Shown: in pieces, positions 8,709 to 15,872 of the stretch
Numbering within the stretch: position 1 is the first letter of the stretch
Layout: the number at the start of each line of letters is the position of its first letter
Position numbers and translations under genes: made by a program
The notes under the pieces: model-generated
Seen by the model: only the letters and a program-made list of their open reading frames with translations
Databases searched by the model: none
Told to the model about the DNA's origin: nothing
Assembly (NCBI GenBank): GCA_002297665.1
Contig: DBMS01000015.1
Location: 1-29,346, forward strand
Direction: 5' to 3'
Length of the DNA: 29,346 nucleotides
DNA from: Holophagaceae bacterium UBA692
GTDB taxonomy: Bacteria; Acidobacteriota; Holophagae; Holophagales; Holophagaceae

Positions 8709-9596
8709 TCAGTACCCCAAAGGGCCCGTGCGGTGCACGCGGCCGGTCATTTCGCGGCCGAAGAAGGCCGCGACGTCCTTGGCGATCTCCACGAGGCGGG
8801 GCACGTCGATGTCCCGGCGGCGTCCCGCGCGGTTCAGGGCGTGGACCAGGTCCTCGGTGGCCACGTTGCCTGCGGCCACCTTGGTGAAGGGGCAGCCCCC
8901 GAGGCCGGCGAAGCTGGTCTCGAAGACGCGAACCCCCGCCTCCATGGCGGCGTAGACGTTGGCCATGCCCAGGCCGTAGGTGTCGTGGAAGTGCCCCGTG
9001 GCCTGGATGGGACCCAGGGCGAGAACCTGCCCGAACAGGCGCTTGACCTGGCCGGGGTTCGCGTGGCCGGCGGTGTCGGCCAGGCTGATGTTCAGGAGCC
9101 CCGCGTCCACGTAGGCCCGCACGATCTCCAGCACGCGTTCGTCGGGGATCCGCCCCTCGAAGCCGCAGCCGAAGGCGCTCTGGACGCTCACCTGGACCTT
9201 CCGGCCCGCGGCCAGGGCCGCGCGGCCCATGGCGATGATGCGCGCCTGGGCCTCCAGGCTGCCCATGCCGGTGTTCTTGCGGGAATGGGTGTCCGAGGCG
9301 GAGACGCCCATGCACACCATCCCCACGCCGCAGGCGCCGGCCCGGTCCAGGCCCTTCTCGTTGAGCACGAGGCCGCTGAGCAGGGCGCCCGGGGCGCCGG
9401 CGAGGCGCCGGAACAGTTCGTCGGTGTCGGCCATCTGGGGGACCTTCTCGGGGTGGACGAAGGAGCCCACCTGGACGATGTCCACGCCCGAGCCCATGAG
9501 GGCGCGGATCCAGCCTTCCTTCACGTCGGTGGGCACCACCTGGCGCTCCACCTGGAGTCCGTCGCGCGGGCCGACCTCGTGGATGACGATGTCCAT
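8709..9596 (-). CDS. HMG-CoA lyase family protein (possible citramalyl-CoA lyase)
   Basis: A 295-residue TIM-barrel lyase of the HMG-CoA lyase family, which cleaves 3-hydroxy-3-methylacyl-CoA to acetyl-CoA plus a keto acid. Catalytic features are intact: R11-D12 in GPRDGLQ, the metal ligands H202/H204 in HFHDTYG, and C235 in the signature GLGGCPF, followed by AAGNVATEDLV. Compared with classical HMG-CoA lyases it has SFVHPEKVPQMAD and FGCGFEG in place of FVSPKWVPQM and FGCPYEG. The start ATG at 9596 lies 2 nt after the dehydrogenase stop. No gene of leucine degradation (isovaleryl-CoA dehydrogenase, methylcrotonyl-CoA carboxylase) is nearby, so the classical substrate is doubtful. (R)-citramalyl-CoA is an alternative that the CoA-transferase and LeuCD neighbours favour. 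Confidence 0.9.
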   Translation of the reverse strand: MDIVIHEVGPRDGLQVERQVVPTDVKEGWIRALMGSGVDIVQVGSFVHPEKVPQMADTDELFRRLAGAPGALLSGLVLNEKGLDRAGACGVGMVCMGVSASDTHSRKNTGMGSLEAQARIIAMGRAALAAGRKVQVSVQSAFGCGFEGRIPDERVLEIVRAYVDAGLLNISLADTAGHANPGQVKRLFGQVLALGPIQATGHFHDTYGLGMANVYAAMEAGVRVFETSFAGLGGCPFTKVAAGNVATEDLVHALNRAGRRRDIDVPRLVEIAKDVAAFFGREMTGRVHRTGPLGY

Positions 9597-9598
9597 GG

Positions 9599-10714
9599 CT
9601 ACAGCTTCCGGGCGATGGCCTCGCCCATCTCCAGCGTGGTGGAACTGCCGCCCATGTCGTAGGTGCGGACCTTGCCCTCGGCGATGACGGCGGCGGCGGC
9701 GGCCTCGAGGCGGGCGCCCATGGTGGTCTCCCCCAGCCAGTCCAGCATCATCTTGGCGGCCAGGATGGTGGCGATGGGGTTGACCTTGTACTGGCCGGCG
9801 TACTTGGGGGCCGAACCGTGGCTGGGCTCGAAGACGGCCAGCTTCGTGCCGATGTTGCCCGAGCATCCGAAGCCCAGGCCGCCCACCAGCTGGGCGCTGA
9901 GGTCGCTGATGATGTCGCCGAAGAGGTTGGTGGCCACCATGACGCCGTAGCTCTTGGGGTTCTTCAGGAGCCACATGCAGATGGCGTCGACGTTGGCGTC
10001 GTCCATCTGGATGCCGGGGTAATCCTTGGCCACCTGCTTGGCGATCTCCAGGAACATGCCCTCGGTGGCGCGCACGACGTTGGCCTTGTGGATGGCCGTG
10101 ACCTTGGGGTAGCCGAATTTCTTCGCGTACTCGAAGGCCGCGCGGATGATGCGCTCACAGCCCTTGCGGGTGTTGATCTTGCACGTGATGGCGTAGTCCT
10201 CGGGGGCCAGTTCGGCGAAGTGGCCGAAGGGCTTGGAATTGTGCTTTAGGGCGTCGGAGATCTCGGTGGGGACGGGGCTGAACTCGACGCCGGCGTAGAG
10301 GCCTTCGGTGTTCTCGCGGAACACCACGAGGTCGATGCCCTCCTTGAAGTTGAGCGGGTTGCCGGGATAGGCCTTGCAGGGGCGCAGGCAGGTGTAGAGG
10401 TCGAACATCTGCCGCATGCGCACGATGGGACTGCGGTACACGAGGCCCTTGCCCTGGAGTTCGGGAACCAGCTCGCGCTCGGCGTCCTTGGCGGGCTTGG
10501 AGGTGATGGCGCCGAACATGGCGGCGTTCGAGCTGCCCAGCAGGTCGATGGTGCGCTGGGGGAAGGCCTCGCCTTCCTTGCACCAGAATTCCCAGCCGAT
10601 GTCGCCGTGGGTGTAGGCGGCGTCGAACTTCAGGGCGTCCAGGCAGATCCGGGTCGCTTCCATGACTTCGACGCCCACGCCGTCACCGGGGAGCCAAGCG
10701 ATCTTGTAGGTCAT
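9599..10714 (-). CDS. Isocitrate/isopropylmalate dehydrogenase family enzyme (beta-decarboxylating)
   Basis: A 371-residue metal-dependent oxidative decarboxylase acting on a 2-hydroxy-3-carboxy acid. Substrate and metal residues are present: R101, R111 (CLRPC), R133 (FRENTEGLYAG), Y140, K210, D243, D267 and D271. Aligned by eye to E. coli isocitrate dehydrogenase, S113 is kept (S95) but N115, which helps bind the gamma-carboxylate, is I97. That suggests a substrate with a non-polar side chain. The cofactor segment HGSAPKYAGQYKVNP carries the Lys-Tyr pair (304-305) of NADP-type enzymes. ATG at 10714 has GGAGG six bases upstream; an upstream in-frame ATG at 10816 lacks support. It is the first gene of the operon. 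It could be LeuB-like, homoisocitrate-type or 3-methylmalate dehydrogenase. Confidence 0.9.
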   Translation of the reverse strand: MTYKIAWLPGDGVGVEVMEATRICLDALKFDAAYTHGDIGWEFWCKEGEAFPQRTIDLLGSSNAAMFGAITSKPAKDAERELVPELQGKGLVYRSPIVRMRQMFDLYTCLRPCKAYPGNPLNFKEGIDLVVFRENTEGLYAGVEFSPVPTEISDALKHNSKPFGHFAELAPEDYAITCKINTRKGCERIIRAAFEYAKKFGYPKVTAIHKANVVRATEGMFLEIAKQVAKDYPGIQMDDANVDAICMWLLKNPKSYGVMVATNLFGDIISDLSAQLVGGLGFGCSGNIGTKLAVFEPSHGSAPKYAGQYKVNPIATILAAKMMLDWLGETTMGARLEAAAAAVIAEGKVRTYDMGGSSTTLEMGEAIARKL

Positions 10715-11036
10715 AGGTTGCCTCCGAGTCAGGGTTTGGCCTTCGCGATTGAGAATGCTACCAAACCAGGATCCGCCGTTCGGGGCGGGATTCCAGAACG
10801 GAGGAGCTGAAATCAACGGAAAATCGTGGTCAGGGGGGTCCGAGGGGCGGACTTAACGGGATTTAGTTCAATCAAATGAGTAAATGTGACCAGATACCAC
10901 ACGATTTCCAGGGCACCCAGGGAATGCTCTTGTTTTGCGAATACGCTTTACGAATTGACAAGAAATAGCATCAAAAGTAGCCGTTATGCAAAACAACAGC
11001 ACGGAGCCCCCCGGGGCAGTCCTGGGGGACCGCCGC
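10715..11036. other. 322-nt intergenic region with an AT-rich half
   Basis: The half next to the dehydrogenase is GC-rich and holds that gene's Shine-Dalgarno, so the promoter of the five-gene operon must lie here; I could not pick a convincing -35/-10 pair. From about 10860 to 10990 composition drops to roughly 43% G+C, unlike the surroundings. A consensus-like TTGACA (10955-10960, plus strand) has no good -10 partner. Near the ATPase stop, C and G runs (about 11007-11033) could form a hairpin. No credible gene is seen. Confidence 0.5.
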
Positions 11037-12278
11037 TCAGGCCAACCCCTGCCAAAGGGCCGAAACCGGCACTGCCCAGATATTGGGACCGAAGGGGAGC
11101 ACCTCCGGGCCCGTGTACAGGACCACGCCGCCCTGGAACGCTTCACCCAGGGAGTCCGCCAGGGATTTCAGGCCCTTGAAATCCCTGGCCTGCAAGGATC
11201 CACTAGCCTTCACCTCGACACCCAGCACCTGGCCGTCGGCGCGCTCCAGGAGGAGGTCCACCTCCTCGCCCGGCAGGGTCCGGTAGTGGTGGATGCGGGC
11301 CCGGCAACGGGCCCATCCCAGCAGCTTGCGCAGTTCCCCGGCGACGAAGGTCTCGAGGGGGCCGCCCAGGAAATCGGGTCTGGCCAGCAACCGCTCGGCG
11401 TCCACGCCCATCAGGTGCGCCAGGAGTCCGGTGTCCCGCACCATGAGCTTGGGCGCCTTGACCAGGCGTTTTCCCAGGCTGCCGCTCCAGGCTGGAACCG
11501 TTTCGATCAGGAAGACGGCCTCCAGGAGCGTCAGGTAGCGCTTCAGGGTGTTCAGCGGAATGCCGAGAGACCTGGACACTTCCGAGGCATTGAGCAGGCT
11601 CGCCGAGCGAACGGAAAGCAGTTCGAGGATTCGGGGCAGTTGCGTCAGTCCTTCGATGCGCGAGAGGTCCCGGATATCCCGCTGGAGCATCGTCTGGATG
11701 TAACTCTCGAACCACTGCCCTCGCCTTCGGCCGGGTTCCCGTTCGCGGGCTTCCGGGAATCCCCCCTCGAGGATGGCCTTCACCAGGGTTTCCCGGTTCA
11801 TGGGCAGGCGCTGGGGTTCCAAGGACCGGCCGGAGAACAGGCGGTCCACGAGGTTGTCTGCGGTCCCCCGGACCTCGCACTGGGAAATGCCGTCCAGCGT
11901 CAAGATCTCCATGCGCCCGGCAAGGGATTCCGAAATCCGGGGGAGGACGAGGACGTTGGCGGAACCCGTGAGCAGGAACCGTCCCGGCCGCCGGTCTTCG
12001 TCCACCGTTGCCTTGATCGCCCTGAACAGCTCGGGGGCGAGTTGGATTTCATCCAGGATCGTCAGTCCCTGATGCCTGGACACGAAGCCGGCCGGGTCCA
12101 TCTCCGCGGCCCGGCGCACTGCGGGATCGTCCAAGGTGAGGTAGCGCCCCTTTCCCGGGTCGTCCAAGAGGGTCCTGGCAAGCGTGCTCTTCCCCACCTG
12201 CCGGGCCCCCATGAGGAGAACCACTGGGGTGTCCCGCAGGGCCTCGGCCACGAGGGGAGTGAGGCTACGGTCGATCAT
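11037..12278 (-). CDS. AAA-family ATPase with DUF4143 domain
   Basis: A 413-residue ATP-binding protein of the AAA_14/DUF4143 type, common and patchily distributed in bacteria and archaea, with no settled function. Walker A is GARQVGKST (24-32) and Walker B is LTILDEIQ (about 95-102). A sensor-like FLLTGSANVL follows. The second half shows the winged-helix/DUF4143 pattern (SEVSRSLGIPLNTLKRYLTLLE, then KLMVRDTGLLAHLMG) and a C-terminal nuclease-like GEEVDLLLE...GVEVKAS stretch that recalls a PD-(D/E)XK core (D-ExK spacing), which I flag as possible. ATG at 12278 lacks a Shine-Dalgarno. The gene stands alone between AT-rich flanks and is slightly less GC-rich than its neighbours, which suggests horizontal acquisition. 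Confidence 0.88.
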   Translation of the reverse strand: MIDRSLTPLVAEALRDTPVVLLMGARQVGKSTLARTLLDDPGKGRYLTLDDPAVRRAAEMDPAGFVSRHQGLTILDEIQLAPELFRAIKATVDEDRRPGRFLLTGSANVLVLPRISESLAGRMEILTLDGISQCEVRGTADNLVDRLFSGRSLEPQRLPMNRETLVKAILEGGFPEAREREPGRRRGQWFESYIQTMLQRDIRDLSRIEGLTQLPRILELLSVRSASLLNASEVSRSLGIPLNTLKRYLTLLEAVFLIETVPAWSGSLGKRLVKAPKLMVRDTGLLAHLMGVDAERLLARPDFLGGPLETFVAGELRKLLGWARCRARIHHYRTLPGEEVDLLLERADGQVLGVEVKASGSLQARDFKGLKSLADSLGEAFQGGVVLYTGPEVLPFGPNIWAVPVSALWQGLA

Positions 12279-12415
12279 GATGAAAATTTGCCACGCTTTG
12301 GCTAATTTTCAAGTGGTAAATAGTTAAAAATCATCATATCTGATGATGATATTTTATATAACCGTAATTATATATGTATTTGATAAAATTTGCCATCCGC
12401 TGGCAAAATTTCATC
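12279..12415 (-). promoter_or_regulatory. AT-rich promoter with repeated TGGCAAATTTT boxes
   Basis: About 25-35% G+C in a 68% genome. On the minus strand a perfect TATAAT (12367-12372) has TGGCAA 17 bp upstream (12390-12395) as a weak -35. TGGCAAATTTT occurs at 12395-12385 and again at 12293-12283, directly before the ATPase start codon. An inverted copy (one mismatch) at 12401-12415 forms a palindrome over the -35. A separate ATCATCA/TGATGAT hairpin lies at 12330-12347. The layout looks like an operator, possibly autoregulatory; that role is inference. Confidence 0.5.
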
Positions 12416-12425
12416 CACCCACGTT

Positions 12426-14201
12426 CTAGACTTTGAGCTCTTTTCCGGCAGCCGCCCGCTTCCGCTTGCCTTCAGCCGGGGCTCCCCCGTCCACGTCCAG
12501 CAGGGGCGTGGCCACGGCGCCTTCCAGGAGGATCCGGGCGTGGGCCACGGCCTCGGGGCGGTCGGGATGGCCGGACAGGAGGCGCGCCAGTTCGCGCACG
12601 CGGGCGTCGCCCGCGAGCCAGGCGAGGCCGCTTCGGGTGCGGCCCTCGCTGACTTCCTTGCGCAGCTGGCCGTGGTGCTCGGCCCGGGCGGCCACCTGGG
12701 CCAGGTGGGTCACGGCCAGCACCTGGTGGCTCCGGCCCAGCTCGCGCACGGCGGCGCCCACGGCCAGGGCGGTCTCGCCGCCGATGCCGGCGTCCACCTC
12801 GTCCAGCACCAGGACCAGGGGGTCCCTTGCGCCGGCGCCCAGCGCCATGCCGGCGCCCTGCAGGGCCAGCATGAGCCGGCTCAGCTCGCCGCCCGAGGCG
12901 ATCTTGGCCAGGGGGCGGAAGCCCTCGCCCACGTTGGGTTCGATCCAGATGGCGACGTTCGAGAATCCCTGGGGGGAGACCCTCGCGGGCAGGCCCGCGT
13001 GGATGACGGGGCTGGCGGGATCCTCCGCCACCGACAGGCGCAGCTGGATGCGGCAGCCGTTCATGCCCAGGCGGCCCAGGCGCTGGTGAACGTCCTTCTC
13101 CAGGGGCGGAACGAGGCCGGCGCGGTGGGCGTGGAGGGCCTCGGCGGCCGCGCGGTAGGCTTCGCAGGCCCGGGCCAGGTTCGCTTCCAGCTCCTTGATG
13201 CTCGAGTGGTGGTTGTTCAGCTCGTCCTGCTCGCGGCGAAGGGCGTCGAGCCGGGCCGCGAGTTCCTCGGGCTCGCACCGGTGGCGGCGGGCCAGCTTCT
13301 CGAACTGGGCCAGACGGGTCTCCAGGGCCTCGATGCGGTCCACGCCCTCCCGCGACCAGCGGATGGCCTGGTCCTGGGCCAGGGCCTGGATGTCCTCCAG
13401 TTCGAGGAGGGCCGAGCGCGTGCGGTCCACTTCCACCTGCACGGCGGGGAGGATGGCGGCGGCCCGGGCCTGGGCGCGGTGGGCGTCCTCCACCAGGCGC
13501 AGCGCGTCGCGCAGGGCCTCGGCGCCTTCGCGGAAGGCGGACTCCAGGTGCACGGCATGGCGCAGGGGCTCGCGCTCGCCGCGGAGCTGCGCCCATTCGC
13601 CGGCCCGGGGGGCCAGCTTTTCCAGGTCGGCGATCTGCTCGGCCAGCCACTCCAGCCGCTCTTCGCGCTGGCTTTCGCTCTTCTTGCGGGCCGCCAGGCG
13701 GGATTGGGCCTCCCGCACCTCGCCCGCCTGGGCGCCCAGGTCGGCGCGGATGCCCAGCACCTCGTCCAGCAGGCCCAGATGGCGGTCCTCGGCCAGGAGG
13801 GACTGGTGGTCGTGCTGGCTGGTGAGGCGCATCCAGATGCGCCCGGCCTCGCGCAGGTCCGCGAGGCTGCAGGCGCCGCCGTTGATCCAGGCGCGGCTGC
13901 GGCCGTTGGCGGCCACCTCCCGGCGCAGCACCACGGGCTGCTCCTCGGGGAGGCCCCGGTCCGAGAGGAAGGCGCGCCAGGCTTCGAAGGCGCCGTCCAC
14001 CACGGTCTCGGCCACGGCCCGGGCCGTGCCCTGGCGCACCATGTCGCCGTCGCCCCTGGCCCCCACGAGGAGGGAGAGGGCGTCCACCAGGAGGGATTTG
14101 CCGGCCCCGGTCTCGCCGGTGAGGACGGTGAAGCCGGCCTGGAAGTCCAGGGCGAGGTCTTCCACCAGGGCCAGATTCTGGATGCGGAGCGAAGAGAGCA
14201 T
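12426..14201 (-). CDS. recN: DNA repair protein RecN
   Basis: SMC-like ATPase (591 residues, slightly longer than the usual 550-570) that acts in recombinational repair of double-strand breaks. The N-terminal half-ATPase has FTVLTGETGAGKS with Walker A at 29-36. A long Arg/Glu/Ala-rich coiled coil spans about 150-380. The C-terminal half has the ABC signature ASGGELSR and Walker B LVLVLDEVDAGIGGETA, followed by the switch VLAVTHLAQVAARAEHH. It ends with a short basic tail rich in K/R/A. The start ATG at 14201 is weakly supported by a G-rich stretch; the homology MLSSLRIQNLALVEDL begins exactly there. Its promoter must share the region with the divergent methionine operon. No LexA-like box was recognised. 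Confidence 0.96.
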   Translation of the reverse strand: MLSSLRIQNLALVEDLALDFQAGFTVLTGETGAGKSLLVDALSLLVGARGDGDMVRQGTARAVAETVVDGAFEAWRAFLSDRGLPEEQPVVLRREVAANGRSRAWINGGACSLADLREAGRIWMRLTSQHDHQSLLAEDRHLGLLDEVLGIRADLGAQAGEVREAQSRLAARKKSESQREERLEWLAEQIADLEKLAPRAGEWAQLRGEREPLRHAVHLESAFREGAEALRDALRLVEDAHRAQARAAAILPAVQVEVDRTRSALLELEDIQALAQDQAIRWSREGVDRIEALETRLAQFEKLARRHRCEPEELAARLDALRREQDELNNHHSSIKELEANLARACEAYRAAAEALHAHRAGLVPPLEKDVHQRLGRLGMNGCRIQLRLSVAEDPASPVIHAGLPARVSPQGFSNVAIWIEPNVGEGFRPLAKIASGGELSRLMLALQGAGMALGAGARDPLVLVLDEVDAGIGGETALAVGAAVRELGRSHQVLAVTHLAQVAARAEHHGQLRKEVSEGRTRSGLAWLAGDARVRELARLLSGHPDRPEAVAHARILLEGAVATPLLDVDGGAPAEGKRKRAAAGKELKV

Positions 14202-14223
14202 GGGTCAAGCCTACCCTGACCCC

Positions 14224-14252
14224 TTGACTCCCGGACGACGAACACGCATCAT
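14224..14252 (+). promoter_or_regulatory. Putative sigma-70 promoter of the methionine operon
   Basis: TTGACT (14224-14229) and CATCAT (14247-14252) are separated by exactly 17 bp, matching 5/6 and 4/6 consensus positions. Transcription would start near 14259, just before the outer stem of the SAM riboswitch. Confidence 0.55.
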
Positions 14253-14271
14253 GGTGGTTCTGAGTTCTTTG

Positions 14272-14400
14272 TCAGTTCCATAGTGAGCTATCACGAAAGG
14301 TGGAGGGACGGGCCCTGTGAAACCTTGGCAACCTGCGATGAGCAAGGTGCCAATTCCTGCCGGTGGACGCTTGCGTCGAGCCGGATAGATACCGAACTGA
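14272..14400 (+). promoter_or_regulatory. SAM-I riboswitch (S-box leader)
   Basis: The conserved S-box core is plain: AGGTGGAGGGACGGGCCC, then GTGAAACCTTGGCAACC, GGTGCCAATTCCTGC and a closing GGATAG. P1 can form from CTATC (14288-14292) with GATAG (14384-14388) and is extended by TCAGTTC (14272-14278) with GAACTGA (14394-14400). P3 and P4 (GACGC/GCGTC) are also visible. S-box RNAs bind S-adenosylmethionine and switch off methionine genes by favouring a terminator. The terminator-like hairpin and the methionine genes lie directly downstream, as expected. GGGCCC in P2 could compete with the same sequence in the downstream stem. Confidence 0.95.
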
Positions 14401-14418
14401 TGTGACTGCCAAGACACA

Positions 14419-14457
14419 GACGGAAAGGGGCCCGAAACATTCGGGCCCCTTTCCGTC
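14419..14457 (+). terminator. Riboswitch expression-platform hairpin
   Basis: An uninterrupted 18-bp stem (14419-14436 with 14440-14457) closes on a 3-nt ACA loop, 19 nt after the riboswitch. It is placed as the SAM-induced terminator, but no T-run follows (CATGTGAAG), so release would have to rely on stem strength alone. Confidence 0.7.
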
Positions 14458-14470
14458 CATGTGAAGCTCG

Positions 14471-14518
14471 CGAGGAACCGAAGGCTCCCTCGAAACGTCC
14501 GGAGGCCCCTAGCGGGGA
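14471..14518 (+). repeat. Structured repeat-like segment, copy B
   Basis: Related to the segment at 26-66. It begins CGAGGAACC, contains GAAACGTCCGGAGG and ends with a CCCC-TAGC-GGGG hairpin. A local CGAGG/CTCG hairpin is also possible. It lies in the metY leader beyond the riboswitch hairpin, so it is transcribed only when the operon is on. Confidence 0.3.
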
Positions 14519-14536
14519 GACAAGGACCCAAGCAAT

Positions 14537-14558
14537 CCCCCCCCGCGGCGGGTGGGGG
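14537..14558 (+). promoter_or_regulatory. GC-rich hairpin just upstream of metY
   Basis: A run of eight C residues (14537-14544) can pair with GGGTGGGGG (14550-14558), 11 nt before the GGAG Shine-Dalgarno at 14570-14573. It might influence ribosome access or simply reflect base composition. Confidence 0.3.
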
Positions 14559-14579
14559 AAGTTCTATCCGGAGCCCACC

Positions 14580-15872
14580 TTGAGCCCACGCCAGCCCCAC
14601 TTCGAAACCATCGCCCTGCACGGGGGCCACAGCCCGGACGGGGACACCCGCAGCCGCGCGGTGCCCATCTACCAGACCACCAGCTACGTCTTCGACTCCA
14701 CCGAGCACGGGGCGCGCCTGTTCGGCCTGGAGGAGCCGGGCAACATCTACACCCGCATCGGGAACCCCACGGTGGACGTGCTTGAGAAGCGCGTGGCGCA
14801 GCTGGAAGGAGGGGTGGCCGCGGTGGCCACGGCCTCGGGGCAGGCGGCCATCACCCTGGCGGTGGTGACCCTGGCCCAGGCCGGGGACCACCTCGTCGCG
14901 GGCACCAACCTCTACGGGGGCACCCACACGCTCTTCAGCCAGAGCCTCAAGCGCCTGGGCATCGCCGTCACCTTCGTGGACAGCGGCGACCCGGACGCCT
15001 TCCGCAAGGCCCTGCGGCCGTCCACCAAGGCCATCTACCTGGAGGCCCTGGGCAACCCCAAGCTGGACGTGCCCCATTTCGACGCGCTGGCCGCCGTGGC
15101 CCGGGAGGCCGGGGTGCCCCTCATCGTGGACAACACCCTGGCCTCGCCCTGGCTCTGCCAGCCCCTGAAGCACGGGGCGGACCTGGTGGTCCACAGCGCC
15201 ACCAAATACCTCGGGGGCCACGGCACGAGCCTGGGCGGCGTCCTGGTGGATGGGGGCACCTTCGACTGGACCAACGGGAGGTTCCCGGAATTCACGCAGC
15301 CCAACCCCTCCTACCACGGGGCGGTCCTCACGGAGGTGGCGGGCCCGGCGGCCTTCGCGGCCAAGGCGCGCCTGGAGGGCCTGCGGGACTTCGGCCCGGC
15401 CCTGTCGCCCTTCAACGCCTTCCTGCTGCTCCAGGGCATCGAGACCCTCCCCATCCGCATGGACCGCCACGGCAGCAACGCCCTGGCCCTCGCCCAGTGG
15501 CTGGAGGCCCACCCGGGCGTGGCCTGGGTCAACTACCCGGGCCTCCCCGGCCACCCCAGCCACGCCCTGGCGCGGCGCTACTTCCGGGAGGGCGCGGGCT
15601 TCGGGGGCATCCTCACCTTCGGGGTGAAGGGAGGGCTGGCCGCGGGGGCCAAGGTCATCAACGCGGTGGAGCTCTTCTCCCGCCTGGCCAACGTGGGCGA
15701 CGCCAAGAGCCTCATCATCCACCCGGCCACCACCACCCACCAGCAGCTCAGCGCCGAGGACCGCGCCGTCAACGGGGTCACGGACGACCTCATCCGGCTC
15801 TCCATCGGCCTGGAGAACCTCGAGGACCTGAAGGCCGACCTGGACCAGGCCCTGGGCGGGGTGGGCGCTTGA
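14580..15872 (+). CDS. metY: O-acetylhomoserine sulfhydrylase (MetY)
   Basis: PLP enzyme of 430 residues, the normal MetY length, that makes homocysteine from O-acetylhomoserine and sulfide. Family blocks include ETIALHGG, RAVPIYQTTSYVFDS, YTRIGNPT, LEGGVAAVATASGQAA, LGNPKLDVPHF, the PLP-site VHSATKYLGGHGTSLGG with Schiff-base lysine K209, and the late RLANVGDAKSLIIHP. The start is TTG at 14580, with GGAG six bases upstream; no ATG or GTG fits the conserved N-terminus. First gene of the SAM-riboswitch operon. Its stop codon overlaps the next start (TTGA). MetY in direct sulfhydrylation replaces the MetB/MetC transsulfuration route, consistent with no metB or metC here. Confidence 0.96.
   Translation: MSPRQPHFETIALHGGHSPDGDTRSRAVPIYQTTSYVFDSTEHGARLFGLEEPGNIYTRIGNPTVDVLEKRVAQLEGGVAAVATASGQAAITLAVVTLAQAGDHLVAGTNLYGGTHTLFSQSLKRLGIAVTFVDSGDPDAFRKALRPSTKAIYLEALGNPKLDVPHFDALAAVAREAGVPLIVDNTLASPWLCQPLKHGADLVVHSATKYLGGHGTSLGGVLVDGGTFDWTNGRFPEFTQPNPSYHGAVLTEVAGPAAFAAKARLEGLRDFGPALSPFNAFLLLQGIETLPIRMDRHGSNALALAQWLEAHPGVAWVNYPGLPGHPSHALARRYFREGAGFGGILTFGVKGGLAAGAKVINAVELFSRLANVGDAKSLIIHPATTTHQQLSAEDRAVNGVTDDLIRLSIGLENLEDLKADLDQALGGVGA

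Noticed and set aside
8709..9974. A longer version of the HMG-CoA-lyase-like protein starting near 9974
   Set aside because: The extra N-terminal part is a shadow frame of the overlapping dehydrogenase gene; the family's N-terminus (IHEVGPRDGLQ) starts at the ATG at 9596.
10955..10983. TTGACA on the plus strand as a promoter in the AT-rich gap
   Set aside because: At 17 bp spacing the -10 would be TAGCCG, a poor match, and no plus-strand gene follows.
12390..14219. Long plus-strand frame opposite recN
   Set aside because: Shadow of recN; no recognisable motifs.
14458..14579. A cobalamin or THF riboswitch after the SAM riboswitch
   Set aside because: The cobalamin B12-box (GCCACTG-like) and THF core sequences are absent.
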